Positions 34,550-46,262 of a stretch of 64,000 bases of DNA are shown here, piece by piece (the stretch's first letter is position 1; each line of letters starts with the position of its first letter). The stretch comes from Marisa cornuarietis (Eukaryota > Mollusca > Gastropoda > Architaenioglossa > Ampullariidae), in the NCBI GenBank assembly GCA_004794655.1, contig SMMW01000001.1, forward strand, positions 4,275,001 through 4,339,000. The letters run 5' to 3'. A program made the translations under genes and the position numbers. The notes beneath the pieces were generated by a model, which was given only the letters and a program-made list of their open reading frames with translations, searched no databases and had not been told where the DNA came from.

Positions 34550-35628
34550 CTAGTTATTTACGTGCAATTTCTATAGCTTTGCCTTCAAGAGAAGTACGTT
34601 TCATTTTCTCCGGAGTGTAATCAGACCCTTTCGCTTAACTAAATTAACACAAAGCATCTCCTGTGAGAACATAATTATAGCTTAAGCAGTCGCTCCAAAG
34701 ATCGTTCCTGGCAATTCTTTGCAGCTGCTTTTTAAGTTTTATTTTACTTGGTGAAGCAATCACCGAGGCTTTTTCTCTACAACATCCAATTGATCATAAG
34801 AAGTGCTAAAAGTAACCACTACCTTGCCTTTCTCTGGGCGATAAGAAACCAGCATCCCATGATCGCGAAAAGCAAAATGTGTAATATTTGGTCGCCTCTC
34901 TTTTGTTTCTGTAAGAGCACGTGGAATCTCTTTTCTGGTTTAACGAATGGTCCCCAGCAAGGTAAGCTTCTTAGCAAGAAGTTTTCCTCCCAGCCCAAAG
35001 CAAGTGAAAAAGTTATTTGTTACATTCCTTCCACTATTTTCCAACTCAGAGATCATGTCATGGTTGATGTTCCCGTGTATACTTGGCAATTCTAAACATA
35101 AGATGTTGTTCTGTCACAACAGCCCCAGATTTTTATACCATATTTTCCTGGTTTGCTGGAAATGTATTGTTTGAAAGGACATATGCCCCTAAAGATGACT
35201 AATTGTTCATATCAGGTTGACCCTGGCATTTTCTCGGCTAAAGAAAGATGGGAAATGGACAATAGGTTCTAAAGGGAGGCTATGAGTAATTCGACATAAA
35301 GATTTAAAAAAAACCTTTAGGTCAGACACACACAGGGAATCATTTGGGTGATAAGATGTTTCTTGTATTTCATTCGTAAGCATGTGGTATTTATACCTGG
35401 GGGTCATATGGACCCGACCAGTGGTTAGCGATAAAAAATTTGAATTTACGCTAAGAGTTTTGCAGATATTTGAAAATTTGATATTTGACAGAAAATTCAT
35501 TTTATCCATGAGTCCACCACTAAATAAAGTGTGAAAGTCCAGAAATTTCAAAATGTTGAAAGATTCTCGTTTTATAAATAGCGAAACTTCGGTTGAGGCC
35601 CGTATGGACCCCAGTGTCCATTAGAGGG
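34550..35628 (-). mobile_element. piggyBac-type DNA transposon remnant
   Basis: On the minus strand, 35115-34740 translates with frameshifts to a piggyBac transposase segment: NNFFTCFGLGGKLLAKK, then LLGTIR and KEIPRAL, then HGMLVSYRPEKGKVVV. This matches the DNYFTS..L / GT.R.NR / K(K)VVV.LST layout of that family. The right boundary ends ccattagaggg|TTAA at 35628/35629, the TTAA target and CCCT-type terminus characteristic of piggyBac. I could not find the matching left terminus, so the left limit is approximate. An open frame at 35551-35207 (minus) may derive from its 5' part. Confidence 0.65.
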
Positions 35629-35708
35629 TTAATTCATCATGATTATATGTAAGTGAAGTTTAATTCTCAGTTCACTGGTCATTTCACCCTAAAATCATAC
35701 CACCCCTA

Positions 35709-36782
35709 CTGCCTGAGTAAAATCATCTCAGCTATGACCAAAATTGTCTCAACACTGAAAGCTGAATTGTCCCAGGTTGAAAAGACAAATCATTCACTGA
35801 TAACACAAGAGATTATAAATGTAAGATATTACCAATATATACATTTTCATATAAATTAAATGTGAACCTCCAGACTAATAAATAAAGACAAAAGATTTTG
35901 TTTTAAAAATGGTTTGAAGTACCTGACACCGTAGAGAGGGAATAGAGAAGAGATTAGACTGCTATAGCCCTTACAAAACCTGCTCCCCCCAAAATTGCAC
36001 TCTCTAATCATCCCCTAAATATGACTGAAATGTTTTATAAGTGATGTGAAAATTAAGAATTTAGTCGCCTCATATGCTCTGTTTCTCAAAAAGTTATTTA
36101 ATAAATGCAAACAAAGTTTTGTGGTAAGTGATATTGTTACTTTTTATTAATGTAATCTTTGATCTTGATTATATATTAGGAATAAGTTAGCCTTTAACAC
36201 TGATTTGTGGTTTATGAAAGCAGCCCAAACTCTAATGCCAGCAACTTGTATTAAGCTGAAGTAAAGAATATTTCTGCATTTTCAGCGTCAAGTTTTGTTC
36301 GCTCTTCTTACTAGTAACTTTTTTTCCAGTGTCATTACCAGCTCGGCACTGGACCAGGTTTCGAAAACTGCATACTCACGGTGTGTGACAACATTGAGGC
36401 AGATTGTGATTCATTCTTATCTTTCGCTCATGCAACTTGACTGCCAAAAAGTGTTTCCTGTCAAAGGATATTGATGAGGTAGGGATTTCACGGGTTTAAT
36501 AATTTTGGATTGATTTATCCTTTTTGTTTTTGCAGATGAGTTTTTTAACTGATAAACCATCAGACCCTTATCCTGAGCATGAGGTGATGGCAGCAAGAAT
36601 CCTTCTCATGCATACTGTTGAAAACTCTCAGTTTTGGAAAGAGATAAAAGCGAAATATGGTATTTCACAGAGTAGCACCATTACTGATTCAAGACAAGAT
36701 GATACAGAGAATACATGGATTCCACAGAGATTACCACCTTCTTGGTTTTTGCCTGTAACTCTTGCAACAAAGCCAGGAACAG
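35709..36782 (+). pseudogene. Duplicated PYP-domain gene, copy B (probably degraded at 3' end)
   Basis: Exon 1 ends at 35820 (AAAT|GTAAGA) and here has an in-frame ATG (AMTKIVSTLKAELSQ). Exon 2 is 36536-36782 with the same PYPEHEVMAAR...WIPQRLPPSWFLPV domain and donor. The sequence equivalent to exon 3 (about 37450-37640) has lost the acceptor (ttcag changed to ttctgac) and has a roughly 29-bp deletion that shifts the frame. Either copy B is dying, or its exon 2 now splices elsewhere, for example to the acceptor at 39020, where the frame would end after about 25 codons. Confidence 0.5.
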
Positions 36783-38995
36783 GTGGGTTGTATCATCATC
36801 TCTTGGCACAACAGTGCATAGATCATCTTTTAAATTGCACTCCAACTTTCACTACAGCTTTCAAGAAAAACTTTTGCCTATCAAAAACCAAAATCATGCC
36901 TTCTTTGATAGAATAAATAGATAATTTGAAAAAAAACTTAATTTCTTTACTTGGAGGTGAACATTTTTTTCTCATGGTTAGGTAAAGTGTAGTGCAAGAT
37001 ACTGTTTCCCCAAATCTGGGTGGGATACTCCTTACCTGATATCAATACAAACATCAGTATGCACATGATAAGGTCAACACCACAGGTGTCTAGACAGTTC
37101 ACGGATACTTTTACGTTGAGAAAGCCTCAGCCAATGGGAGAACTGGGAATATATGTTAGTCATATTATGACATCAGTGGTGATGTTTGTGGGTGTATTTT
37201 GAGAATTGAAGTGGGGAATTCACCCAGATCTGAGGAGATGATATCGTGCACTGGTCCTTACCCAGTAAACCAAAAAAATTTCCTCCACATTAATTCTTTA
37301 AAGTTCTATTTGACTTCTGTGCTTTTTTAAAATCTATGTTTAAAATCTGAGTAACACTATATGGAAAAAATCATTCTGTGCCGATGATGAAAATGATCTA
37401 AATATAAAAAACAAAATGACATTCACATGTACAGCTGTCATATATTTTCTGACCTTGTCATGGACAGTGCTTCTGTTACCTGCCATTTTCCAATCCTCCA
37501 CCTACCCACTCATTCTGTTTCCAGTTGCTATTTACCCACCATACCAAGTCTTCAGTCAGTTTTACTTGGTACAGACACATTTCATAACATACCACATGCT
37601 TTCAATTATTCCAGCAGCATATTTTATTTTAAAAAAAATTTGGTCACCTTAAACTTATTGTTTTAGAGAACTTTACAAGAGATAACTGAATTTGGTTTCA
37701 AAGCACTCAGACTAAAACAGCACATGCGGTAAATTTTGGTCTCCTAAATGCTATACATGCCTCTTTTAAAGGCAGCCATTTTTTCGTCTGAGTAATCCAA
37801 GGCTTAATTGTGCAACAAAGTTGATTTCAGTTGGTCCGATACACTGTTAACCTCTACAAGAATGTTGCTGCACTCGTTGGGTTAATAAATTCTATGTAAA
37901 TGCTTTTTTCCCCTTATATAGGGTCATGGCAGCTTGTCTGTACTATTATTGAGTCCTCAAAATGGTCACTACACAGGCAGTAGCCAGAGTTCCTATATCT
38001 TTCCTCAGTAAGTCTCCTCGCTTGGTCCTATGCACCACTGCTTGCATCTGTCACGGGGAAAAAATCTGCCATCAATATAATATTGATGCAGCCTGCATGT
38101 GCACTCGATCTCTTCGTTCGTTTGTTTAATTACCAAAACAAATGTCATCAACTAATCATTAACTTCCCATAAACGACAATATGAATTCTCATCTATCATA
38201 AAATTGATCAGCCTACCAACATTATCAAATCTATGATCACCTTTTGACAATGCATGCTATGTATACAATAGTAAAAATGAAGTGTAGCAGACGACATTGT
38301 TCAGCATCGATATTCTTCAGCGAACAGTATTTATGTCTATAAAGAACGTATTGTGAAAAAAAATCATCTACTAACCTTGCTTCATTCTTTGAAAATCTTA
38401 AAAACGATTTGCCAGGACAATTGTATTGAGAATTTGTGCAATTAATGGCGCTACATGCCTCTCCACCAGCTCGAAACTTCGCTTGTGTGGCCGTCAGGTA
38501 ATAGGTGGCGCTCACTTCGCTGTCACCGCAGAAAATCAACTATGACCCATCTTGTAGTATTTACTATCTTTGATATAATGCTATATTGTGTATTACTCAA
38601 GAGCTCATTGCATGATTACATAAGTGGGTACAAGAAATATACAAGATCATTGAAAATCACTTGCAGATATGCGCTCATTTGGTTTATGTTAATGTTTAGT
38701 GACCAGAAGTCTTGCATTCAAAAGATGACATAAATTAAGAAATAGATTAAAAAGCCGACTTCTGTTTATTTCATTTATCACACCTGTTTTTGTTAGTGCT
38801 TCAGTGTTACATTTTGTATGATAAATGTTGTATGAGTATGTTATTTTGATTTTTTTTTCACATTTAACTTGTAAATGCCTGGCAACAAACTGTGTATCTA
38901 TAATTAAACCATTGTTTACATTTTACTTTAAAGACTATTTTTTAATTGTTAATGTGAAGAGAATGACTAAAAGATTTTGATTCTGTAATTTTAAA
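35709..38995 (+). repeat. Segmental duplication, copy B
   Basis: Collinear with 27285-30015. Extra DNA at about 37660-38460 is not in copy A. Confidence 0.9.
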
Positions 38996-39075
38996 ATAAG
39001 TTTTGTGTTTGGTTACACAGAAGCAGCTTTAATGAGTGAGGGCATAAAAAACAAAACAGACTACAGTTTGAAGTC

Positions 39076-40634
39076 ATGGGAAAGAGAAAGGGAATGAAAA
39101 AGCAAGTTCAGCAGGTATGTGTTAAATTTATGTAAGTAGGTTTGTCTTTACACATGATGCTTGATCTTACTGAATATCTTATTACAATATTTAAAACGTA
39201 TTCACTTGAAAAGTCTTTAGATCCAAGAGGCAAGACTTTGGATTTGTTTTGCTGTAGCAGGGTTATAACTTGTTGAAACTAACATTATATATTGAATAGA
39301 TTAAATAAACAGATTTAGTGTAAGATTTCTTTGATGAAATTTTATTTTAGTTTGTTAAAAACGGTTTGCATGTGTATTTTCTTCCTTATAAAATGACTGT
39401 TGCAGGACTTCGAAAATGCCTTGTTTAGTACTCCAAGTATGTTGAAGTCACTGTGATCAATTTTTTTCAGGTCAACACTTCTGAGAATGGCCACTGCACA
39501 CATAAGAAGAAAAGAAAAACTGTGAAACCTCCTACTTTTACAATTAGTGGATGTTTTGAACCTTATCCTTTAAGAGAGCTTATTTCTGCAAGAACAGTTC
39601 TTATCAAATCTATTCAAGGTAACCATGGTAACATTTGGGGATCACTGAAGGAAAAGCTTGGGATATTTCCTGATGGGTGTAGAAAGCTTAGTACAGACCA
39701 GCCTGTGAACTGGCTTCCTCAGCCAGTTCCATTTGAAAAATGGTGTTGCCCAATTGTTGTACAGTCGGTTTATAGAGGCAATGGAACTAGTCTCCAAGCC
39801 TGTACTAAAGACAAGACCTCTCCAGCTTTTGATGTGCTCTCTGAAAAGCTGTCATCCTCAAGTTCGGCAGGGAAAGTTTTTCAAGGTCATAATATTTCAG
39901 ACAAAGCAACTACACATAGAGTTCTTTGCAAAAGAAAAGTGTCTTTGAATTTGATTTGTGATGGTGGGGGTATTCCGGACAAAAGTACTTTGCATGCTGG
40001 ATCAGATTTTGATCCACAGATATTAAAAAAGAAGAAAAACAACCCAGGTAGTGATCAGTTTTCATCTGAGGTGAATTCTTCCAGGACATCACTTAATCCT
40101 GCAGAAACTGCTAGTGGTGCTAATCATTCTGAAACTGCATTGGCTATTAACAAACAATCACCAAGAAGGAAGTTGGTGACATCATCAAAAGCAATATCTC
40201 CCCATGAAAGACTTAGAAAGTATAACAAAAGACAGCAGCGTGAAAACAAGACAAAACGTATCAAAAGTAAAAGCAAAATGTCTTTGAATTTCGTTGGTAA
40301 TGGTGGGGGTATTCCAGACAAGAGTCCTTTGCATGCTGGATCAGATTTTGAAATGCAGATATTGAAAAAGAAGAAAAACAACTCAGGTGGTGATCAGTAT
40401 TCATTATGCGAGGTGAATTATTCCAGGACATTACCTAATCCTGCAGAAACTCCTTGTGCTGCTAATCATTCTGAAACTGCATTGGCTATTGACAAGCAAT
40501 CACCAGAGAGGAAGTTGGTGGCATCATTAAAAAAAACATCTCGCCGTTCAAGACTTAGAAAGTATAAGCAAAGACAACTAAGAATTAAAAAAAGACAGCA
40601 ACGTGAAAACAAGATAAAAAGTATTAAGAATTAA
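39076..40634 (+). CDS. Lysine-rich protein with a PYP domain and internal repeats (unrecognised family)
   Basis: Coding exons 39076-39114 and 39471-40634 join in phase 0 (CAG|GTATGT ... ttttttcag|GTC) for 400 residues. Residues about 37-110 hold PYPLRELISAR and WLPQPVPFEKWCCPI, matching the exon-2 domain of the duplicated genes at 27-29 and 36 kb. Residues about 170-400 are two diverged tandem repeats of about 113 residues, each with GGGIPDKS-LHAGSDF, QILKKKKNN and AN(H)SETALAI. The remainder is rich in Lys, Arg and Ser with several basic clusters, suggesting a nuclear or nucleic-acid-binding protein. Acceptor ggttacacag at 39020 starts the first exon, whose other frame is also open until 39096. 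Function unknown. Confidence 0.65.
39937..40620 (+). repeat. Tandem internal duplication within the lysine-rich gene
   Basis: Two units of about 340 bp beginning at about 39937 and 40275, each starting with tgtctttgaattt and containing catgctggatcagattttga. The unit length is a multiple of three, so the frame is kept. Confidence 0.85.
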
Positions 40635-42369
40635 ACCTAATGCTTTGAATGGATTACAAAGGGTCATTTTGTTACTGTTAACATCTTTACATGCTCCTGT
40701 GCAAATATGTATGCATATGTATATATGTATATTCTTTGTGTGCATGTCTTTCAATACAGATTATCTTGGAATCTAAGAAACTTGGTCTTGAATTTCCATT
40801 CATCATTTTTTTCCATCTCATCATTCCCCCCATTTTTGTTTTGTTTTGATCAATAGTTTTCATTTAAATCTTTTTCTTTTAGAGTATAGGTGCTGCTTCA
40901 TGAAGTCTTAAAACGATATTTGAAATAAAACTAGCAATCGAAAGTAAATAAAGTGTATTTATTCGGTAGTCTGGGCCATAAAGAAGTTTTTATAAATAAT
41001 CAAGACTTTAAATTCTAATAATGACTATCATTCATAATGTATGAATTTTTCGATTGCTTTTTCTAACCCAGATGAAGTCGTATGATAGCTTCATGCCCAT
41101 TTTAAAGTTTTGGTGGTGACCGCCACTCTATCACAAGTGCCTATCATAGATGACTTGCGTCACGATAGCAAGCATAGTGAGGTTGATAAATTTTGTGATG
41201 ATAAAGCTATGAAAAAACCTGTGTCTTTCTGCACTTGCTTCTGCCAAGCTATGCCTGTTTCTTGTCAGCAGAGCTGACCCAGCTGTGTGTGTGTGTGGGG
41301 GGGGGGGGGTTAAGAATTTGTAGTGATAAATATCCTTTGCGAGTGACGTGGTCGCATATATGTGCCAAACAACAATTGGATTATTTTAAAGTCAAAGTGA
41401 CCGTTGCATTAGATCTGTACCTAGAGCACCTGGCATTGCCCAGGACTGAGTTAAAGAAAAAAAAGACGTTTTGGTGAAATAAAAAAAATGCACGACAGAC
41501 TTGCTCACCTTTTCTACAGGGAATACTTATTACAGAAAGCTGACTTCTGTGTTGCCAAAATCTGTATTTATATACAGATAAAGGTCTAAAGTAAGAGATT
41601 ACGAATGAAATGAAGAATCCCTGGTGCCACTTCATAATCTGTTTTCCTTATTTTTTAGATTTTCCTTTGTACAAAAAAGTCATCTGGGTGAGCATCTCTT
41701 ATTTTCCCAAGTGCTTTCCCTTTGACAAGAGAGGTCAAACTGTTAATCCAGGTATCGATTTTTCCCACGTTCTTTTCCAACAACAATTTTATGATTAGGA
41801 TTTACCTCTTCATTCAATTTAAGTAATCGACATGCATGGTGTCACTGTAGTAAACATTTGCGAATGTGATATTGCAAAATATGCAGAATTACACAGTTAC
41901 TCACCATCCGCTGCTTTTGGTAAACGTTAAAAAAAAAAAAATTCATTCCACCACTTACACGAAATCTAAATTGTAAATAGAGCTGCTTATAATGTTCAAT
42001 AGCTTAACTGCCTTGGTTCTGTCCAAATTGTGCGACAGTCTCGATCGCAAATCACTTATGGGAAATAAACAGTTACACCCACAGACTGTTGCACCCTTCT
42101 CAACTCGCCAACTGTTTCACGGAACGATGAAAATGGATTTTTGTAATTGCGAAAACGCCACGACTTGAAAGTGCTATCCTTTGCCATAACATCATTGAAC
42201 AAACAGATATACAAACTAGCAACACAATAATAATAAGCACCTTTCTATAGCGCCTTTCTCCAACAACAGGACTCAAAGCGCGTTACAGTTATAAGAGCGT
42301 GCATCCCAGTCAAAAAGCTAGTCCACTGCAAAGGAAGATCCAATAAGGAAAACACAGATGAAGTGGTAA
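40635..42369. other. Noncoding stretch
   Basis: 3' flank of the lysine-rich gene, a G-tract following a TG run at 41285-41311, and at 42232-42310 the motif gcacctttctatagcgcctt ... actcaaagcgcgttacag. That motif resembles an interspersed repeat core common in animal genomes. I see no gene. Confidence 0.4.
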
Positions 42370-42770
42370 TGTGCCACAATAGCCAGGTTGATCAAACCAG
42401 GTTGAGAGCGTGAAGAATACTGTGCTGGAAAAAAAAAACTTCAAAAAGCAAAAGGGAGATCACCGCAATCAATAGCGTCAGACGACGGATCTAAATAATT
42501 GCACGTGTTGTTCAGTCGTTTCATCAAGACCTCCAAGTAAAGAAGTTGGAGCAGATACACCATACTGGTAGAAGTGAATGGGACAAATCACAGACCGCGA
42601 AGGACGTGCACTGTGGGATAAGGAGACCGTCAGTAAACAAAAACTTCGATCTCATCTGTCCATTCCGTAAGGAAAAAGGCAGAAAGCCACAGACAGTCCA
42701 AGACACAGACAAACTGTAAATGAATATATAGATTCACAAGCTGATGACGATAAAACCAGAACTTATCGTA
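42370..42770 (+). repeat. Inverted repeat R, left copy
   Basis: Reverse-complement match to 55205-55625, with shared blocks such as caagctgatgacgataaaac, acttcgatctcatctgtcca and tttcatcaag. Diverged by substitutions and indels. No transposase frame. Confidence 0.8.
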
Positions 42771-43885
42771 GACAAAACAGAAAAACACGGAGAGCTGCCC
42801 CATTCAGCGTTACGAATGACTTCCAGTTAATTAACAAAGTGAAGCAAACACACATTGGTGAAAAGTTGAAAGGGTAGCATTTTAGAAAGTTCGCGAAAAT
42901 ACTAACACCTATTTAATCCCAGACAAAAAGACGTCCCGCAAGAAACGCTATTTACACAAAATGCTTTTATGATCTATTAGCTAAGTAAGACATTGTTTTC
43001 ATTTAGTTTCTGCGCCAGCGTTATGCGCTAGGCCCCACTTCGGACTCGATCGGGGCCTTTCAATATTTTTCGGTTTTGAAAGTTACCTGATTAAGTTACC
43101 AAATACCTGATGAGAAACAGATGACAGATAAATGGGAAAGGTAAATGTTTTGAAAGGCTTGTTGACTGTTCGAAAATTTCTTAGTTCTAGTTAATTAATA
43201 TCATTATCTTCTATGTCAGTGCATGCTCTTTTTGACTGATCGTACTTCCAAAATGAGCAGATCGAGATAACTATATATAACAATATATTGTAGTTTCATC
43301 ATCACTATTTCTCGCATTATTGAGTCTTTTGATTTTACTTTTTAATCTCCTTTAACCTTATTAACTTAACTAATTCCTTATCCAGCATGAAAAATATGTG
43401 AGATGTTTCTAAGGACTAATTGTGCGTCATGTGACGATCAGTTTTTATCGAGTAGTTTATATTCATCGTAAACAAATGTCAATGATCTGTTAAAAACAAG
43501 AAAATGGAAAGTCAACTGTTAAAAAATCTTTAAAATGATTTTAAATAGCTTTCGTAATTACGGAAATGTCATCAACAGGTACGCAGAGTAGTGGTAAAAC
43601 AATGTGCGAAAGCGAGCAAGGAGAAAGCGACGAGACTGCTTCCTGTCGGAGCAGACGACACCAGTGGATCTTTTGCATTATTTATATATATTGGTAAGAT
43701 TAAGTTAGCTTTAAACATTGCGTTTTCCAGCATTAAAATTACTTTTAAAATCTAGTTTAAATCTATGCAAAGGAATCAAAATATGCAAAACGACAAAATC
43801 AAAATTACTGCATGATCTTTGCAGCACAATTTGACTGTTCTGACACAGCGGAACTGTTTGGAGTGACCGAATGTAAAACGAAAAA
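42771..43885. other. Upstream flank of the multi-exon gene
   Basis: AT-rich. A frame from ATG 43566 to a good donor at 43693/43694 (TTG|GTAAGA) encodes a Ser/Glu-rich stretch (SSGKTMCESEQGESDETAS) and could be a 5' exon of an alternative transcript. It does not join the next exon in phase. Confidence 0.3.
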
Positions 43886-46212
43886 ATGGAAGCTATTACT
43901 CTGCCTGATGTTTTGAAAGAGGTATGGAGAAACCTGTTTTAATGCTGGCTTTTCTTTTGGGCGTGTAAATATATTTGCCAGAGAGAGAAGCAGGCAGGCA
44001 GACAAATATGTCGCATCATCACATATCGTTTGACTTTTTCCCCGTTTGTGTTTATCACCCATTTCACTCTTAAGTTGATGTCAATGTCGAAAGCCGTTTA
44101 ATTTCTACATGGAAAAGGAATTACTGTTGTTGCCAGTCTTAAGGTTGACAACACTTCTCGACCCAATTGTTGTTTGATTGGTTTTTGTTTTGTTTCATTT
44201 TTTGTTTTTGTTTTGCTTTTAATTGTTTTTGTTTGGTGGAGGGGAGAAAAGATGAGAAATATAAAACTAGAAATAATTACATATTGTCACCGACACTTTT
44301 CATGAGCATCAGGGTGATCACATTCATCTTGCTCTATAGAATTATGATCTGAAATCTGAATATATCAGAAATCTGAAAACTGCGTGAAGATGTGTTTATG
44401 CAGTCATGTTCGTGATAAGTTATAATGTGTGTGTGTGTGTGTGTGTGAGTGTGTGAGAGAGAGGGAGGGGGTAAGGGATGGTCGACGACGACATTTCCTA
44501 CTGCGAAAAAAATGTACTTGCGTTTATTATTTTTATTACTTGCAGCTGACGTCGTTGATTATGCTTCAGAATGAGAGATCGCAAACTGAAAAACAACATT
44601 ATATCGGAGTGGGAATCACAATTTCCGAAAGCATTCAAGAAAATACGCACTTTTGTACTTTAAAAGGTGTGTAAAACGATCACTTATTAAGGTAAACGTG
44701 GGATTTTAAATATTGTGAAATAAAGCATTTGGAATAGATTCCTTTGAAGTAATTTATGAAATATTAGCGAACAAAGAATCAACAAATTTTCTTGTTATAA
44801 TACGTGACGGAAACAAGACAGAGAGGGTTGTGTGTGTGTGGTTGACACGACAATTTATATTTAAAAGAAAGCACTTTCAGTACCGCTCGGTCTATAGAAA
44901 AGATGACAGAGCAATAGGATGGAGTGTTGCAGAATAGATTTATTATAGATTATAGAATTATTCGGGAACAGTATAGTGTCTTCAACTTCAAAAGTATATG
45001 TTTATAGGTTTCACGTACACACTTACGGTCGTTAAGATACTATTTTCTCAGTATTAGGCCTTAACTGTTGACAGGATCGATCATATGCAAATGTGGTGTC
45101 TGCTTTCGAACACCGTTTACTGAACATTTATAAACACTTTTACGATTTGACCGCTTACGTGCGTGGCTCGAATCCGATAGTCATGTTGACTTTTCATTGA
45201 ACCAAAACATCCGTGCTTTCAGAACTCGGTGAGGATTAATGGAACTACAATTAGTGGCGATATCAAAGATTCAAATAGCAAATCTTTGTCTAGAATCAAG
45301 AATTTCACAATTGAATCAGCAACAGTAAATTTTCAAGGAACTCTTGGTGTAAGAAAAAGTGTCTTATTTTCAGTGTCAACCAGCTGTCTGCTTCCAGTTG
45401 TTGATCTTCTAAAAGGTAATGTCATTTATGCTCCTTTTGCGATGGACAGATTTCTTTAATAAGAAAATTACAATACTAAAAGTTACTTTATATAGAGACT
45501 AAGATTTAATTTTCCAGAAGAATAAACCATCAAATGTGGAAATTCAAAACTTTAGGAAGAGCATTCAGTTTTCAAATAAAACAAATAAAACGTTCAAAGC
45601 TGTCAGAGCCATCCAAATCAGAATCGTTCAGAAATCAAAAATACACTTTCAATCAAGAGAAGAACTTGTGCACATTCTTTTGATTGAAATTATTTTCTAA
45701 AGTCTTCACGAACAATTTAAAGCAAAATAAAAATCAACTACTTTCATACTGTTTTTAATAGTGTTCTAAATTTTACGTAAAGGACAACAAGCGAAAAATA
45801 AATAGTTTTTGGATCGTTATACTTTTCAGATGGTTATACAATCAAACTGAATCAATTTGTGCTTGATATGCAACGAAAGAGCAGCAAAAGCCAATTTTTT
45901 GCTGTTGTTAACACGCCATCAGACTTCTCTGCCAGTAACGTGGTACACTTGTCAGGCAGCTGTACAGTCATCAGACTGAAGGCTGCTCCCACAGGAGGTA
46001 TCGCTGTTATTTCCGAACAAGGGGCTATCTCAGTTAAGGAAGCAAAAGAGGAATGTGATGGCGTACAGTTTCACCTAAGGGTCAGTATACTGTCACCGTA
46101 ATTGCGCTTGCAAACCAGTTTAAAATGTAGCATTCTGGCACTGAATCTTCTTGGTAAAACTCAAAACAGATCATAGCATCGAAATGGTGCTAGCACAGCA
46201 CCGTCCATATGC

Positions 46213-46262
<50 letters not shown>

